Both the position numbers and the translations under genes were made by a program. Below are positions 24,748 to 34,000 of a stretch of DNA of 64,000 bases, piece by piece (position 1 is the first letter of the stretch; every line of letters starts with the position of its first letter). Where the stretch lies: positions 322,588-386,587 of the forward strand of contig NZ_SJPQ01000002.1 in the NCBI RefSeq assembly GCF_007859945.1, read 5' to 3'. Under the pieces are notes generated by a model. That model saw nothing but the letters and a program-made list of their open reading frames with translations, was not told the origin of the DNA and searched no databases. The DNA is from Pseudobythopirellula maris (lineage in GTDB: Bacteria > Planctomycetota > Planctomycetia > Pirellulales > Lacipirellulaceae).

Positions 24748-25676
24748 TGGCCCTGGTCGTACGCCTTGACGATGTCGTTGACCAGGCGGTGACGGACGAT
24801 GTCTTCTTTGCCCAGCGTCACGCACGCCACGCCATCGATTCCTCGCAGGCGGCTGATCGCGTCGGTCAGGCCGCTGCGGGTGTGCTTGGGCAGGTCGACC
24901 TGGGTCGTGTCGCCGGTGACCAGCATCTTCGAGCCGGCGCCCAAGCGGGTGAGGAACATCTTCATCTGAGCGACGGTCGAGTTCTGCGCCTCGTCCATGA
25001 TGACAAAGGCGTTGTTGAGCGTCCGGCCGCGCATGTAGGCGAGCGGTGCCACCTCGATCACGTCGTCGGCCGTGTAGCGTTTGAGCTGCTCGTAATCCAT
25101 CATGTCGCCCAACGCGTCGAGCAGCGGGCGGAGATAGGGATTGATCTTCGCCTGCAAGTCGCCCGGCAAGAAGCCGAGGCTCTCGCCCGCCTCGACGGCG
25201 GGCCGCACGAGCACGATCTTGCGGATCTGATTGTCGGCCATCGCCTCGACCGCAGCCGCCACGGCGAGAAACGTCTTGCCCGTGCCGGCGGGGCCGGAGC
25301 TGAAGATCAGCTCGTGCGAGCGGATCGCTTCGACGTAGGCCGCCTGGCCGTCGGTCCGGGGGCGGATGGTCACGCCGGGGCGTTTGACCGCCATCTTGGG
25401 AGCGGGGGGCGCCTTGCCGCCGACCACCTCTTCGAGGATGGCCGTGACTTGCTCGGGCTTGAGCGCGCCCTCCGACGCGATCGCCTGCTTCAGACGCTCG
25501 AACACGGCCGTGGCTTGCAGCACCGCCTGCTCGTCTCCCGACAAGAAGATCCGCCCGTCACGCGTGGCGATCTTCGCCGGCAAGGACTCGCGGATCCGGC
25601 GGAGGTGCTGATCGGCTGCGCCGAACATCAGGATGATCTGTTCCGGACCGCCAACCGGGATGGTCGCTTCGATCAT
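24738..25676 (-). CDS. PhoH-family ATPase
   Basis: A 312-residue PhoH-like protein. Walker A is GPAGTGKT (128-135) and the Walker B region is FVIMDEAQNSTVAQMKMFLTR. An N-terminal KH-like segment (about 10-70) precedes the P-loop domain. It is the usual first gene of the phoH-HD-ybeY-corC operon and is thought to act with YbeY on RNA. The HD gene starts 51 bases downstream; a 20-bp tandem duplication covers the stop region. Confidence 0.92.
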   Translation of the reverse strand: MIEATIPVGGPEQIILMFGAADQHLRRIRESLPAKIATRDGRIFLSGDEQAVLQATAVFERLKQAIASEGALKPEQVTAILEEVVGGKAPPAPKMAVKRPGVTIRPRTDGQAAYVEAIRSHELIFSSGPAGTGKTFLAVAAAVEAMADNQIRKIVLVRPAVEAGESLGFLPGDLQAKINPYLRPLLDALGDMMDYEQLKRYTADDVIEVAPLAYMRGRTLNNAFVIMDEAQNSTVAQMKMFLTRLGAGSKMLVTGDTTQVDLPKHTRSGLTDAISRLRGIDGVACVTLGKEDIVRHRLVNDIVKAYDQGQQG

Positions 25677-25910
25677 TCAATGGCCGACGCTTGCGTTCGG
25701 CTCGGGGGGGCCAGTCGGTGTGCTGCGGACGTGGTAGCCGCAACGTTGAGGGGTCAAACTCCGATACGCAACTATAGCCGACCACACCCGACAATCACCA
25801 CACGCATCGCGGGCATGGATCACAACCTATTACCAACAAAGGGGTTGTGTCGATCGCACGGATCACCCGGCCATCGGTCGCTGCGTGCCCCCACGATCTA
25901 AGGCCCACGA

Positions 25911-26870
25911 TTAAGGACCGACAATGCGTGCGATCCACAGGAAGTACGCCACGGGAGCGGCGAACAAGATCGAGTCCAGCAGGTCGAGCACGCCGCCGAA
26001 ACCGGGCATCCAGGTGCTGGAGTTCTTCAGCTGGGCGTCGCGCTTAAGCAACGAGACCGCCAAGTCGCCCGCCATGCCGGCGGCGCCGACCAGCAAGGCG
26101 TACAGCAGGCAGCCCCCCAGCCAGGTCCAGAACCCCCGCGTAGAGTCGCAGCCCAACGCGTGCGCCAGCGGCCCGAGGGCGATCATCGCGCCCACGGCCG
26201 ACAGGGCGAAGCCCCCCAGGGCGCCCTCCCAGGTTTTACCGGGGCTGAGGATCGGCGTCATCTTGTGCCGCCCCAGGGCGCGACCGGCGAAGTACGCGCC
26301 GGTGTCGTCCATCTTCACCACCACGATCAGCGAGAGCAACGCGACCATGCCCCAACGCCCGTCGGCGTCCCACACGCCGCCGGCAAGCAGCCTCAGCTGC
26401 GCGACGAATCCCATCAGCCCGCCGGCGTAGGCGACCGTAAACACCGATCGGGCCAACCGGGTCGAGGCGGCGCCGGGGCCGGCGTAGCGGACCATCTCCT
26501 CGACAAACACCACCATCCCGGCGATCGCCAGCCCAAGGCCGACCCACCCCGCCCGGCCGACAACGGTCTCTTTGGGGTACTCGAGCCAAAGCATCGGCGT
26601 GGCGCTGACCAGGACAACGAGCACGGTGGCGGCGAGCACCACCCGCCGACGGGGCGCCGCGTCGGCCGCCCGGCCCTTGTGGCCCGCGGGCAGCCCCGGT
26701 TGGGCGGAATTCTCAAACACCCGCACCAGCTCGCCCGCCGCCAAGGCCGAGCCAACGAGCGCGAGCGGCAGCAGCACCACCCCGGGCCGGTCGGCCCTCA
26801 GGTCGAGCCAAGCCAGCGCGTACAACACGCCAACCAGAGCAACGCCAAGGATGATTCGAGAGCTGAGCAA
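25911..26870 (-). CDS. cdsA: Phosphatidate cytidylyltransferase
   Basis: A 319-residue polytopic membrane enzyme that makes CDP-diacylglycerol from phosphatidic acid and CTP. The C-terminal signature region is SLLKRDAQLKNSSTWMPGFG then GVLDLLDS, a variant of the family pattern with N in place of the usual D after LK, F in place of H, and L in place of R. KMDDTGAYFAGRALGRHK and SPGKTWEG are conserved. The start is taken as TTG at 26870; no strong ribosome site is visible. uppS lies upstream on the same strand, so the two may be linked in lipid and cell-wall metabolism. Confidence 0.9.
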   Translation of the reverse strand: MLSSRIILGVALVGVLYALAWLDLRADRPGVVLLPLALVGSALAAGELVRVFENSAQPGLPAGHKGRAADAAPRRRVVLAATVLVVLVSATPMLWLEYPKETVVGRAGWVGLGLAIAGMVVFVEEMVRYAGPGAASTRLARSVFTVAYAGGLMGFVAQLRLLAGGVWDADGRWGMVALLSLIVVVKMDDTGAYFAGRALGRHKMTPILSPGKTWEGALGGFALSAVGAMIALGPLAHALGCDSTRGFWTWLGGCLLYALLVGAAGMAGDLAVSLLKRDAQLKNSSTWMPGFGGVLDLLDSILFAAPVAYFLWIARIVGP

Positions 26871-26894
26871 AGGAGCGGACGCTGGCGGTTGGGG

Positions 26895-27010
26895 GCTGTT
26901 GGCTATTAGCTGTTAGCGAGCAAGCTGAAGCCTGTTCGTTCTGCACTATCATAACCGCTAGCAATGCCGTTGGGGGATGCGCCCATGGCTAACAGCCAAT
27001 AGCTAACGGC
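26895..27010. repeat. Imperfect 23-base inverted repeat between cdsA and uppS
   Basis: GCTGTTGGCTATTAGCTGTT (26895-26914, extending to 26917) and a complement-like copy at 26988-27010 differ at a few positions. Pieces such as GCTAACAGC and TAGCTAAC are repeated inside it, so it is a local low-complexity hairpin zone and not a gene. Confidence 0.7.
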
Positions 27011-27016
27011 TAATCG

Positions 27017-27790
27017 CTAAGAGCTAACGGAGCTCAGCCCGCCGAAGCGGCGTTCGCGCGAGGCGTAGTCGATAATCGCCTCGTGCAGGGCGCCTTCGTC
27101 GAAGTCGGGCCAGCAGCGGTCGGTGACCCAGATCTCGGCGTAGCTGATCTGCCACAACAAGAAGTTGCTGATGCGCATCTCGCCGGCCGTGCGGATCAGC
27201 AAGTCGGGATCGGCTGCCCCCGCGGTGTAGAGGTTGCGAGCGATCATGCCCTCATCGATCTGGTCGGGCTGCAAGCCGCCCGCGGCGACCTCGCCCGCGA
27301 TCGACCGCACGGCGTCGGCGATCTCGCCGCGACCGCCGTAGTTGATCGCCAGGTTGAGCCGCAGGCCGGTGTTTTCGGCGCTCAATGCGACCGTGCGGTC
27401 AAGCTCCTCAAGGGCGTCGTCGGGGATCCCCTCACGGCGGCCGATCATGCCAACCCGCACGTTGTCCTCCATCATGATCGGTCGCTCATCGACCAAGTAG
27501 GACTTGAGCAACTGCATGAGGAAGGCGAGCTCCTCGGCGGGCCGCTTCCAGTTCTCGCTCGACAGGCAATAGAGTGTGAGCTGCTCGATGTGTCCCAGCC
27601 GGGCGCACTCGCGCGTGATCGCCCGCACGACGCCGCCGCCCCGGTTGTGCCCCTCGACCCGCGGCATCCCCTGCCGCTGAGCCCAACGCCCGTTGCCATC
27701 CATGATGATGGCGATGTGCCGCGGCCAGCGCTCACTCGGCAGCGCGGCGAGCCGCTTGGCGAGGTCGTCCGTGGCGGCGGAGGACGGCAT
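27017..27790 (-). CDS. uppS: Isoprenyl transferase (undecaprenyl diphosphate synthase)
   Basis: A 257-residue cis-prenyltransferase. The substrate motif IMDGNGRWA carries the catalytic D31; SSENWKRP, NLAINYGGRGEI and RTAGEMRISNFLLWQISYAE are all family signatures. It elongates farnesyl diphosphate with isopentenyl diphosphate to make the lipid carrier for peptidoglycan and surface polysaccharides. It is cytoplasmic. Start ATG at 27790. Hairpin repeats flank it on both sides, and cdsA is next downstream. Confidence 0.95.
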   Translation of the reverse strand: MPSSAATDDLAKRLAALPSERWPRHIAIIMDGNGRWAQRQGMPRVEGHNRGGGVVRAITRECARLGHIEQLTLYCLSSENWKRPAEELAFLMQLLKSYLVDERPIMMEDNVRVGMIGRREGIPDDALEELDRTVALSAENTGLRLNLAINYGGRGEIADAVRSIAGEVAAGGLQPDQIDEGMIARNLYTAGAADPDLLIRTAGEMRISNFLLWQISYAEIWVTDRCWPDFDEGALHEAIIDYASRERRFGGLSSVSS

Positions 27791-27796
27791 AGGGGA

Positions 27797-27944
27797 GGGG
27801 CTAGGAGTTAGGGGCTAGGGAGTTGCGATTCCGATCTGGCGCGTAAGCAAAGCGAGACGTCTAGCGCGGGACGAAGCTCTGGGCAACCGAGTGCGGCAAA
27901 GCCGCATCCACTTCCCTAGCCCCTAACCCCTAACTCCTAGCCCC
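27797..27944. repeat. Inverted repeat of CTAGGGGTTAGGAG-type units
   Basis: GGGGCTAGGAGTTAGGGG (27797-27814, extending to 27820) and complementary units at 27914-27944 flank the spacer between uppS and purA. The right side has one more repeat unit than the left. Confidence 0.75.
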
Positions 27945-27962
27945 TCAGTGCTCACCCCACGT

Positions 27963-29285
27963 TCACCCAATCGCCTCATAAAGCAGCGGCGGGTCGCCCA
28001 CCAGGATCGACTGATCGCGTCCCGGGCCGACCGACACCAGCTCCACCGGCCGCTCGACCAGCTCGGCGACCCGGTCGAGATAGCCACGGGCGTTGGCCGG
28101 CAGCTCGTCGATCGACTTGCAGGCGGTCAGGTCTTCGCTCCAGCCCGGCAGCGACTCGTAAATCGGCTTCACACGGCGGACGTCGTCCACGTGGCTCGGG
28201 AAGTTGCGGGTTTGCTCGCCGTCGAGCTCGTAGGCGTTGCAGATCTTGATCTCGTCAAAGCCGCTCAGCACGTCGAGCAGCATCACCGCGATGGCGTCGG
28301 CGCCGCCCAGGCGGGCCGTGTAGCGCACCGCCACCGTGTCGAGCCAGCCGCAACGCCGCGGCCGTTTGGTCACCGTGCCGTACTCGTTGCCCTGGTCGCG
28401 GAGCTGCTGGCCCTGGTCGTTGTCTTGCTCGGTGGGGAACGGACCGCCGCCCACGCGCGTGCTGTAGGCCTTCACCACGCCGAGCGTGTGGTTCACGTAG
28501 CGGGCCGGCAAGCCCGAGCCGTTGCAGATGCCCACGCCGCTCGAGTTGCTGCTCGTCACGAACGGGTATGTGCCGTGGTCCACGTCGAGCAGCGCCCCCT
28601 GGGCGCCCTCGAACAAGATCTTCTTGCCCGCCTCGGCCGCGTCGAGCAGCATCGTCGTCGTGTCGCACAGGTGCGACTTGAGACGTTCGGCGTAGCCGCG
28701 GTACTCCTCGTAGATCGCCGCCGGGTCGAGCGGCTCGAACGTGCCCGACTTGTCGATCGCCGCGAGCACCACGTTCTTCTCCGCCACGATGTGCGCGATG
28801 CGTTGGGCGAGGTCGTCGCGGTACAGGTCGTCGAACCGAATGGCGTGCGAACGGGCGACCTTGTCGCGGTAGCACGGGCCGATGCCGCGCTGCGTGGTGC
28901 CGATGTTCTCGCCGTCGGAGGTGTTCGCGTCGAGCGCCCGGTCCTCGGCGAAGTGCCACGGGAAGATCACGTGCGCGCGGCCGCTGATCTTGAGGTTCTT
29001 GTCGAGCCCCTCGACGCCACGGCCGGCGAGCTCGTCGAGCTCCTCGATCGCCTTGACGGGGTTGATGACCACGCCGCCGGCGATGACGCTCGTCACGCCG
29101 GGGGTGAGCACGCCGCTGGGCAGCAGCGAGAGCTTGTAGACCTCTTTGCCAACAACGACCGTGTGGCCGGCGTTGGCGCCCCCTTGGTAGCGGACCACGA
29201 AATCGTGGCGGGGAGTGAGCAAGTCAACGATCTTGCCCTTCGCTTCGTCGCCCCATTGGAGGCCAATCACACAGGCGCCAGGCAC
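27963..29285 (-). CDS. purA: Adenylosuccinate synthase
   Basis: A 440-residue PurA, which makes adenylosuccinate from IMP, aspartate and GTP. Conserved parts are NAGHTVVV, GTTQRGIGPCYRDK, FEGAQGALLDVDHGTYPFVT, STRVGGGPFPTE and KRPRRCGWLD. The N-terminal P-loop reads QWGDEAKGK where the common form is GDEGKGK, an Ala for Gly change. The start is GTG (29285) with GAGG upstream. The gene is probably monocistronic. Confidence 0.95.
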   Translation of the reverse strand: MPGACVIGLQWGDEAKGKIVDLLTPRHDFVVRYQGGANAGHTVVVGKEVYKLSLLPSGVLTPGVTSVIAGGVVINPVKAIEELDELAGRGVEGLDKNLKISGRAHVIFPWHFAEDRALDANTSDGENIGTTQRGIGPCYRDKVARSHAIRFDDLYRDDLAQRIAHIVAEKNVVLAAIDKSGTFEPLDPAAIYEEYRGYAERLKSHLCDTTTMLLDAAEAGKKILFEGAQGALLDVDHGTYPFVTSSNSSGVGICNGSGLPARYVNHTLGVVKAYSTRVGGGPFPTEQDNDQGQQLRDQGNEYGTVTKRPRRCGWLDTVAVRYTARLGGADAIAVMLLDVLSGFDEIKICNAYELDGEQTRNFPSHVDDVRRVKPIYESLPGWSEDLTACKSIDELPANARGYLDRVAELVERPVELVSVGPGRDQSILVGDPPLLYEAIG

Positions 29286-29619
29286 TCGGGGTCCTCGCTG
29301 GGGCGTATAGGGGGGGAGGGAGAATTCAGAATCCGAAGCCGCCCGGCGCCCGCTGGCGTCGACCGGCCAAACGGGCGATTCTCCGCCGGCTCCCCCACCG
29401 GGTCAACCGCCCGGCTCCCTTAAAAACCGCTCCCCGTGAAACCGCCCTGCTGGGAAATCCCGCCACAACGCCCATGCCTGTCGGTGAGCGTTTGCAGTCG
29501 CCGCCTCCGTGGCGGATAGCCGCGCCCGCACGAAACCGACAAAAAAAGCGGGGGCCGCTGTCGCGGGCCCCCGCTCGATCGTCAAACGACGCCCTCCGCT
29601 GGCCACTCTCACGGGCCGG
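29286..29619. other. Intergenic spacer between DUF1559 gene and purA
   Basis: About 330 bases. It holds the terminator of the DUF1559 gene at 29541 and should hold the purA promoter, which I could not define. No gene is seen. Confidence 0.5.
29541..29574 (-). terminator. Rho-independent terminator of DUF1559 gene
   Basis: Read on the minus strand, stem GCGGGGGCC / GGCCCCCGC is followed by seven T. It lies 45 bases beyond the stop of the pseudopilin at 29620. Confidence 0.9.
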
Positions 29620-30798
29620 CTAATTGATGCCCGACTGGTCGGTCGTCTCGGGCGATTCGATCCCGTTGGGGCCGGCCGCCGTGCCGTTGCGGGTTCCTAA
29701 GGCGTTGAGCACGTGCAGATCGATCTCGTAGTTGATCGTGTGCACCGAGCCATCGGCAAACACCGCGTTGAACCCACCGGTGTGGGCCGACCCGAGGTTG
29801 AACACCCAGAACGGGGGCTGCACTCCGAACTCACCCGTTAGATCGCCGTAGAGCTGCCCGTCGGGCAGCGCCGGGATGCAGGTGCATCGCGCCACGTCGG
29901 GGTCCCAGCCATCGGTCCAGCCGTTGTCGTCCGACGACGAGTCCTCGCCACGGTACCAGTCGGAGCGGATGTACTTCTCGGCGATCAGGGCGGTCTTCGA
30001 CGTGCCGTCGGTGATCTGCGCAAAGCGGACGGGATCGGGAGCGTTGACTCGTTCGGTTCGCAACCCGAAGCGACTCTTGGTCAGAATGGCGAAGTTGGAC
30101 CGCACGATGACACCGTCGTAAACGCCGTCGGGTTTCACCGAGTTATCAGGCTCCGCCACGGTGTGGCTGCCGCCATCGGCCGTCGGACGCGTTCGCGAGT
30201 AACCCTTCAGGGCGTCGGTTCCCGTGATGAAGTACGGGTGGATCGCGGTCCACCCCGTATTCTGATCCACAGTCGTCACGTCGAACTGATCACTGTCTTC
30301 TGTCGAGTCGGTCCTTGTGCAGGGGTGGGTGCTGGCGTAATCCGTCAGGACGACGCCGGTTTGCGGGTTGCGTGTCACGCCGCGTCGCGAGGGACAAATG
30401 TAGAGCGGTATGACCAGGTCGCGCATCTGGTCACCGGTCGTGACGTCGTGAACCGCTCCCTCCTCCAAGAACGGCAGAATTTGGTAGCCCCACCCTAGGC
30501 CGATCTTTCCGTGGCCCAAGATGTTGCCGTCGACCTCGTAGTCCTCGATGTAGGCGCCGTAAACCTCGCCGCCGGTGGGGAACGCGCTGTTGGTGCTCTC
30601 GTAATTGAGGCACGAGAGGCCAACGTTCTTGAGATTGTTCTTGCACTGCAGTCGACGAGCCGCCTCACGCGCCGACTGCACCGCAGGCAGCAGCAAGGCG
30701 ACCAAGATGCCGATGATCGCGATCACCACCAGCAGTTCAACAAGGGTGAAGCCTGTCGCGTCTCGCGATTGAGGCCTGCGGTTTGAGCGGCTGGTCAT
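29620..30798 (-). CDS. DUF1559 prepilin-like protein
   Basis: A 392-residue protein with the type IV prepilin-like N-terminus [20 protein letters not shown], the expected cut after glycine, and the DUF1559 continuation [20 protein letters not shown]. The extracytoplasmic domain ends with the conserved [14 protein letters not shown]. The family is very abundant in planctomycetes; its role is unknown, probably a pseudopilin-like surface structure. AGGACAGGA before the ATG at 30798 is the ribosome site. It precedes a strong terminator, and an operator-like half-palindrome lies 84 bases upstream. Confidence 0.92.
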   Translation of the reverse strand: MTSRSNRRPQSRDATGFTLVELLVVIAIIGILVALLLPAVQSAREAARRLQCKNNLKNVGLSCLNYESTNSAFPTGGEVYGAYIEDYEVDGNILGHGKIGLGWGYQILPFLEEGAVHDVTTGDQMRDLVIPLYICPSRRGVTRNPQTGVVLTDYASTHPCTRTDSTEDSDQFDVTTVDQNTGWTAIHPYFITGTDALKGYSRTRPTADGGSHTVAEPDNSVKPDGVYDGVIVRSNFAILTKSRFGLRTERVNAPDPVRFAQITDGTSKTALIAEKYIRSDWYRGEDSSSDDNGWTDGWDPDVARCTCIPALPDGQLYGDLTGEFGVQPPFWVFNLGSAHTGGFNAVFADGSVHTINYEIDLHVLNALGTRNGTAAGPNGIESPETTDQSGIN

Positions 30799-30881
30799 TT
30801 TCCTGTCCTTTACTCCGTGGGAAGGAATCGGCGCCTGGGGGCGAAGAGAGTTCATGTTTTGAAAAGGGTTGGCGGCGGCTG

Positions 30882-30895
30882 TGACACCGGTGGCG
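30882..30895 (-). promoter_or_regulatory. Degraded LacI-type operator upstream of DUF1559 gene
   Basis: TGACACCGGTGGCG keeps the left half and centre of the TGAYACCGGTRTCA sites seen upstream of the LacI gene but differs in three bases on the right. It lies 84 bases before the DUF1559 start. A weak call. Confidence 0.35.
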
Positions 30896-31065
30896 CCAAA
30901 TGGGGTGAGTCGTGAACGGGTTACATTCTGTTAGTGCGACGAGCCGCCACGAACCGCTGCGAGCGAGGCACGCGCCTCACTCGCTCGACAGCTCCCGCCT
31001 GCCGGCGTCATGCCGGCCAGCGGGTCGTCCCGCCACTCGGTTCGCTTTTGGCTCCAGCCAGCGAA

Positions 31066-34000
31066 TCAGCCCCGACGACGACCGACGAGACCGAGCCCCG
31101 CCAGAGCCATAAGCAAGACGCCCGAAGGCTCGGGAACCGTGCCGCCGGGACCAGTCAAGTCGGTCCGGTTGTTGCGCCAGATGCGGTAGTCGGCGATCCC
31201 GACCCGGCCGTCGGAGCCTTGGGAGCCGTCCGCCCTGGCCACGTCACCAAGCAGCGACGAGCCAACCTGGGTGTTGTAATTCGCGGCGATGATGTTGTAG
31301 TCGGCCATGTCGACGAAGCCATCGTTGTTCACGTCGCCCGGCAAAGGGAAATCGACAACGGCGTCGATCCAAGTGTCGGCGACACGCAACTCATCGAACA
31401 TCAGTCCGACGCCGCCGTGACCGCCAAAGTTGGCGAGCGCGATCCTCTCGAGCGTGAAGTTCCCACCCGAGGTCGAGGCGCTCGGCAACTCGGGCTCGAG
31501 CGCTGTGGTGGGGTCGAGGTAGATCGACACCGAGTCCATGTTTTCCTCAGCGCTGAGAACGAACTTGGCGACGATCAAGTGATTGGCCCCGTCGTCGTCG
31601 TACGAAGCCGGAGCGTTGTTGAAGATCTGGTAGCCACCAAACGTCGTGTAGAGCCGCGCGGTCTCCGGGTCTTGCTGAAGGGCCCCACCGTTCGGGTCCC
31701 ACTGGTTGTATTGGATACGCCCGATCTGGCCCTCTTCACCCGGCGGGTTGCCCGGCGAATAAAACTCGATGCCGCGGTACCCCATATCGCTGCCGTCCAC
31801 TCGCGCGCCGAAGTTGCTGATCCAGCTGATGTAGAAAGTCCCCTCGGTCGAGGCGGTCCACGGCTCGGCGAGGGCGCGAGCGACTCGCGCTTCGGGGTCG
31901 AGCGGGTCGCCCGATGCGACCACGCTGAGCGCCCCGCCTAGCGCAGGCGATCCGAGGTAATCCAAGCCGCTTTCGACCGGTTGGATATTAATAAGTGTTG
32001 AGGTCTGAGCGTGCCACGGGCCGGCGAAGAACTCGGTATCGACTGTGGGGTTCTGCGTGTCGACCGTTACGCCGGTGGTGTATTGCCCCGCCGCGGCGTT
32101 ACCGCCGACTTCAAACGGATCGTAGAAGAGCAACTCCGCTTGAGCGGGAGACGCCGCCGACAAGAGACCCACCATGGCCACAGCGCCCAACGCGGCGCAA
32201 CGCGTCTTGGCGGCGCGACTGCGGCCGACAAACGCCAAGCCCATCAGCCCGCCCACCGCCAGCAGCAGCGAAGCGGGCTCGGGGACCGTGCCCCCCTCGG
32301 CGCCGCTCTGACTGTTGGACGCCGCGTACAGGTTCTTGAACGCGCGGAAGTCGTTGAGATTCACGATGCCGTCTCCGGTGATCTCGCCCATCGCCGAGTA
32401 GGGCGTGCTGAGCTGTTGGCTGTTGTTTACAATCGTGTAGTCGGCGGTGTCGACGGCGCCATCGCCGTTGAAGTCGCCCGGCGCCACGCCCATGATCTCG
32501 AGAACTACGTTGTCGATGCCGGCCCAGCTGTTGGTCACCAGCGGGTTGAACTCGACGCTGGTCACGTCGAACTCAACACCGAGCGGCCGGCCGAGAGCCG
32601 GGGTGAGCAGGCTGGATCCGCCAACGATGTCGATCGAGTACTCGTTGAACTCGCTGGGGAGGTTCGATATCACCAGGTCGTCGATCGTCGTGCGGGTCGT
32701 GTTGTCCGCCTCGAGGTAGTAGAGCCGCGCCTCGAGTTGCGTCTGGTTGTCCTCGAATTCCCCGTCGACGATCTCGAAGATCGTGTGGGCGTCGAAGCTC
32801 AAACGGTACTGCTGTGTGGCGGGTATGCTCGTGGCGTTGAAGGCCGAGGTCTGGTAGGCGATGCCGTCGAGCGTCGAGAGGATCATCTCGTTGCCGGGGT
32901 TGCCGGCGCCCTCGGTGCCTGAATCTCCCAGTTGATTCTCGTGGCCGTAGTTCTCGACACCGGGGCCGGGGAAGGTCCAACCGGGTATGGCGTCGTTCGG
33001 CGTGCCGTCTTCGTTGAAAGCGATCGTCTTCTCGCCCGCGGGACCGGGGAGTTCAAAATCGCCGTTCGTCAGTGAGATGCCTTGCGTCACCGCCAGTGCG
33101 GACGGGGCGACCAGGCAGAGCAGGCCGGCCCCCAACACGCCGAGGACTCGTCGCTTGAGCGCGCCGGCCATCTGAATCGCTCCTTCCGTGTGGGTGGATT
33201 TGACCGAGCCGCCGGCGATCGCCGGGGCCGTTTCGCGACGACGCGAACCAAGACCGCTCAGCAGCAAAGCCACGGAGCCGCTCATCAGCACCATCAGGGC
33301 GCCCGGCTCGGGCACGGCGGCTGACGAGCTCGCCCCGGCGGTCGGGTCGAAGAAGATCGAACCGACACGGAACGAGGTCTCGGGCAGCAGCCCGCCCTGC
33401 TGACCGAACTGCGACACCCAGTAGTCGTAGTCCTCTTGGTCCACAACGCCCGGGGTGACGGCGTCCGGGTTCTCGTTGGTCAGTGCGATGGAAGTGTCGA
33501 GGTTGTCACGCCACACCGTAAAGTCGGCCGCGTCGACCACCCCGTTGCCGTTGTAGTCGCCGCCGACTTCGGTCGACTCGAGGCCGACCGACAGGATGAA
33601 CTCCATGCCGAGGCCATCGAGCTGCGCGTCGGTCAGGAAGCCGGTCGCCGAGATGTCGCCGATCGAAACCTCTTCGCCCGGGGAGAGCGACATCTCCGTG
33701 CCCAGCGCGGTTTGCGAAAGCGTATCGGACGTGGTCGGCGAGCTCGTGGCCCAGCCGGCGCCCAGCCCCGTGAAGCCGGAGCCGTCGAGATCGCCCGTCT
33801 CCGAGGTGATCGCGAAGCCGTCGAACGTGAGTTCGATCAACGAGTCGTTCTTGAGGAACGCCTCGCCGGTGTTCGGATTCACGCGGAGCACGAGGTTGTT
33901 CTCGAACTTCGGCGTGCCGCCGGTGTAGATCACGTCGCCAAGAGTCGGGCTCGAATCGAAGGGGCCCGCGTAGAAGAACGTGAGGTCCTCTCCGTCGGTC

